In this document: positions 62,934 through 64,000 of the stretch, piece by piece
Position numbering within the stretch: the stretch's first letter is position 1
How the letters are laid out: every line of letters begins with the position of its first letter
Origin: Maribacter flavus
Lineage (GTDB): Bacteria; Bacteroidota; Bacteroidia; Flavobacteriales; Flavobacteriaceae
Reading direction: 5' to 3'
DNA: 64,000 bases
Assembly: GCF_008386635.1 (NCBI RefSeq)
Contig: NZ_VUOE01000002.1
Location: 248,001-312,000, forward strand
Notes under the pieces: model-generated
What the model was told of the DNA's origin: nothing
Database searches by the model: none
What the model saw: only the letters and a program-made list of their open reading frames with translations
Program-made: the position numbers and the translations under genes

Positions 62934-64000
62934 TAAGGAAATCAATCTTCTTAAAAAAGCCCTTGAACGGCAAAAGAAAGCACGTCAACAGGCAGAGAGA
63001 ATTCTAGAAAACAAATCCAAGGAGCTTTATGACGTAACGCGTCATTTAAAGGAGACCAATAACAAATTGGAAAATCTTTTAAGCGAAAAAACATCAGAAT
63101 TAGATGGTGTTTTCATGAACATTTTAGATCCATACGTACTCATGGATCTGCAGTTCAATGTTATCAATATGAACACTTCCGCGAAGGAACTGTTGCAAAA
63201 AGACCACACCAAAGAGAATGTAAATCTGGCACGTTTTATACACCCAGATTTTCAACAATATACCTTGGAATCCATGCAGTCTTTATTAGAGGTGGGCACC
63301 TTAAAAAACTATAGAGCGAAAATCATTATATCCCAAGAGATGGAAATTTGGGTTCAAATTAATGCCAGTCTCATTTTCAATAGCCAAAGAAAACCAATTG
63401 CGGCTCAAGGTATCATTAGGGATATTACCGGGGAGATGGAAGTAAAGGAATTGCTTGGGGAACAGAAAAAGCAATTGGACATAATCGTGGAAAACTCCCC
63501 TTTAGGTATTCTGCTGGCGAAGGACAATAAAATAATCAAGGCCAACGAAACATTCATGCAGATGTTAGGGTATTCCCATCATGAGCTCATGCATATTTCT
63601 TTGAAGGATATATCCGCCCCGGAAGAACAATCGGATTCATGTATGCTTCTCGATCAAATGAACGAAGGTATCTTGGAGGAGTTTACCGCCATTAAAAAAT
63701 TCTTTAAAAAGGATGGGTCGTTCATTTTGACCAAGACCAGAATGAATGCCGTGACCAACCATCAAGGGGAGATAAATTATCAGGTAGGTATTATTGAGGA
63801 CATTTCAAAGGAGCGAAAGGCCGAAATGGAATTGAAGGCATCGGAGAGTAGACTTTCCACCCTAATCTCCAATCTACATTCTGGAGTTTTATTGGAGAAT
63901 GAGGATCGAAAAATTGCACTTACCAACAAAATGTTCTGTAACCTTTTCAACATTCCCGCAAATCCGGAAGATTTGAAAGGAGCGGATTGCAGCGAATCAG
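62926..64000 (+). CDS. PAS-domain sensor protein, probable H-NOX-linked kinase (cut by window end)
   Basis: An open frame from ATG 62926 to the window end (358 codons, no stop). Residues ~5-60 form a long coiled coil, of the kind seen in heme-associated kinases. PAS domains follow at ~60-180 (MDLQFNVINMNTSAKELL), ~185-305 (NSPLGILLAKDNKIIKANETF; FKKDGSFILTKTRM) and a third from ~310. A kinase or cyclase output should lie beyond the window. The 8-bp overlap with H-NOX argues for a functional pair. The name histidine kinase is inferred from family habit. Confidence 0.85.
   Translation, partial: MDNKEINLLKKALERQKKARQQAERILENKSKELYDVTRHLKETNNKLENLLSEKTSELDGVFMNILDPYVLMDLQFNVINMNTSAKELLQKDHTKENVNLARFIHPDFQQYTLESMQSLLEVGTLKNYRAKIIISQEMEIWVQINASLIFNSQRKPIAAQGIIRDITGEMEVKELLGEQKKQLDIIVENSPLGILLAKDNKIIKANETFMQMLGYSHHELMHISLKDISAPEEQSDSCMLLDQMNEGILEEFTAIKKFFKKDGSFILTKTRMNAVTNHQGEINYQVGIIEDISKERKAEMELKASESRLSTLISNLHSGVLLENEDRKIALTNKMFCNLFNIPANPEDLKGADCSES

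Overview
The window looks like a chromosomal segment of a marine-type member of the Flavobacteriaceae (Bacteroidota). The evidence is a PorP/SprF-type outer-membrane protein, an NrdB that carries its own ATP-cone (known from flavobacteria), DUF4382 and Sde182-like lipid/secreted proteins, -7 boxes close to the Bacteroidota TAnnTTTG form, almost no Shine-Dalgarno sequences, moderate-to-low GC and many exported carbohydrate enzymes. No genus is assigned. There is no CRISPR array, insertion sequence, prophage or SusC/SusD pair.

Layout. 1-5.6 kb: TPR histidine kinase, an Sde182-like exported protein, then DUF4202, siroheme synthase and DUF7009 in a row. 5.7-7.5 kb: a feruloyl-CoA-synthase-family enzyme. 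7.5-11.4 kb: an accessory patch with two copies of a ~200 bp dispersed repeat around a small NTF2-like gene, followed by an AT-rich EcoRII-type restriction-modification pair (predicted CCWGG). 11.5-16.8 kb: a second Sde182-like gene and nrdB-nrdA, with two DnaA-box-like sites upstream. 17-20.5 kb: two exported esterase genes, one a fusion of two hydrolases. 20.8-24.6 kb: DMT exporter, SDR, AraC regulator and two small partners. 25-29.6 kb: PD40 protein, PorP/SprF-SPOR protein and an atypical LuxR regulator. 29.9-33.9 kb: xylulokinase, xylose isomerase and a LacI regulator. 33.9-47.7 kb: glycoside-processing genes, namely Gfo/Idh/MocA, sialate esterase-like, a GMC dehydrogenase with its subunit 3, two TIM-barrel isomerases, two sulfatases, a GH130-like lipoprotein, a VanX-like dipeptidase and an acetyl esterase. 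47.9 kb: tRNA-Pro(GGG). 48.6-50.7 kb: a metzincin-like lipoprotein and a DUF4382 lipoprotein.

50.8-60 kb is the most distinctive stretch. Three minus-strand transcription units (serine hydrolase plus outer-membrane protein; outer-membrane barrel with possibly an alpha/beta hydrolase; and a five-gene unit ending in a Vat-like acetyltransferase) start from promoters that share a 26-bp element, at an identical 21-bp distance from a CTTTG -7 core, and a similar A-rich leader. A TPR/AraC regulator lies next to them and is the natural candidate to bind the element. This looks like a small local regulon created by promoter duplication.

60-64 kb: a seven-helix histidine kinase, then divergently a single-domain response regulator, an H-NOX heme sensor and a PAS-rich protein cut by the window edge, which together look like a nitric-oxide (or redox) signalling module.

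Functions come from recognising motifs and family character by eye; no database search was run.
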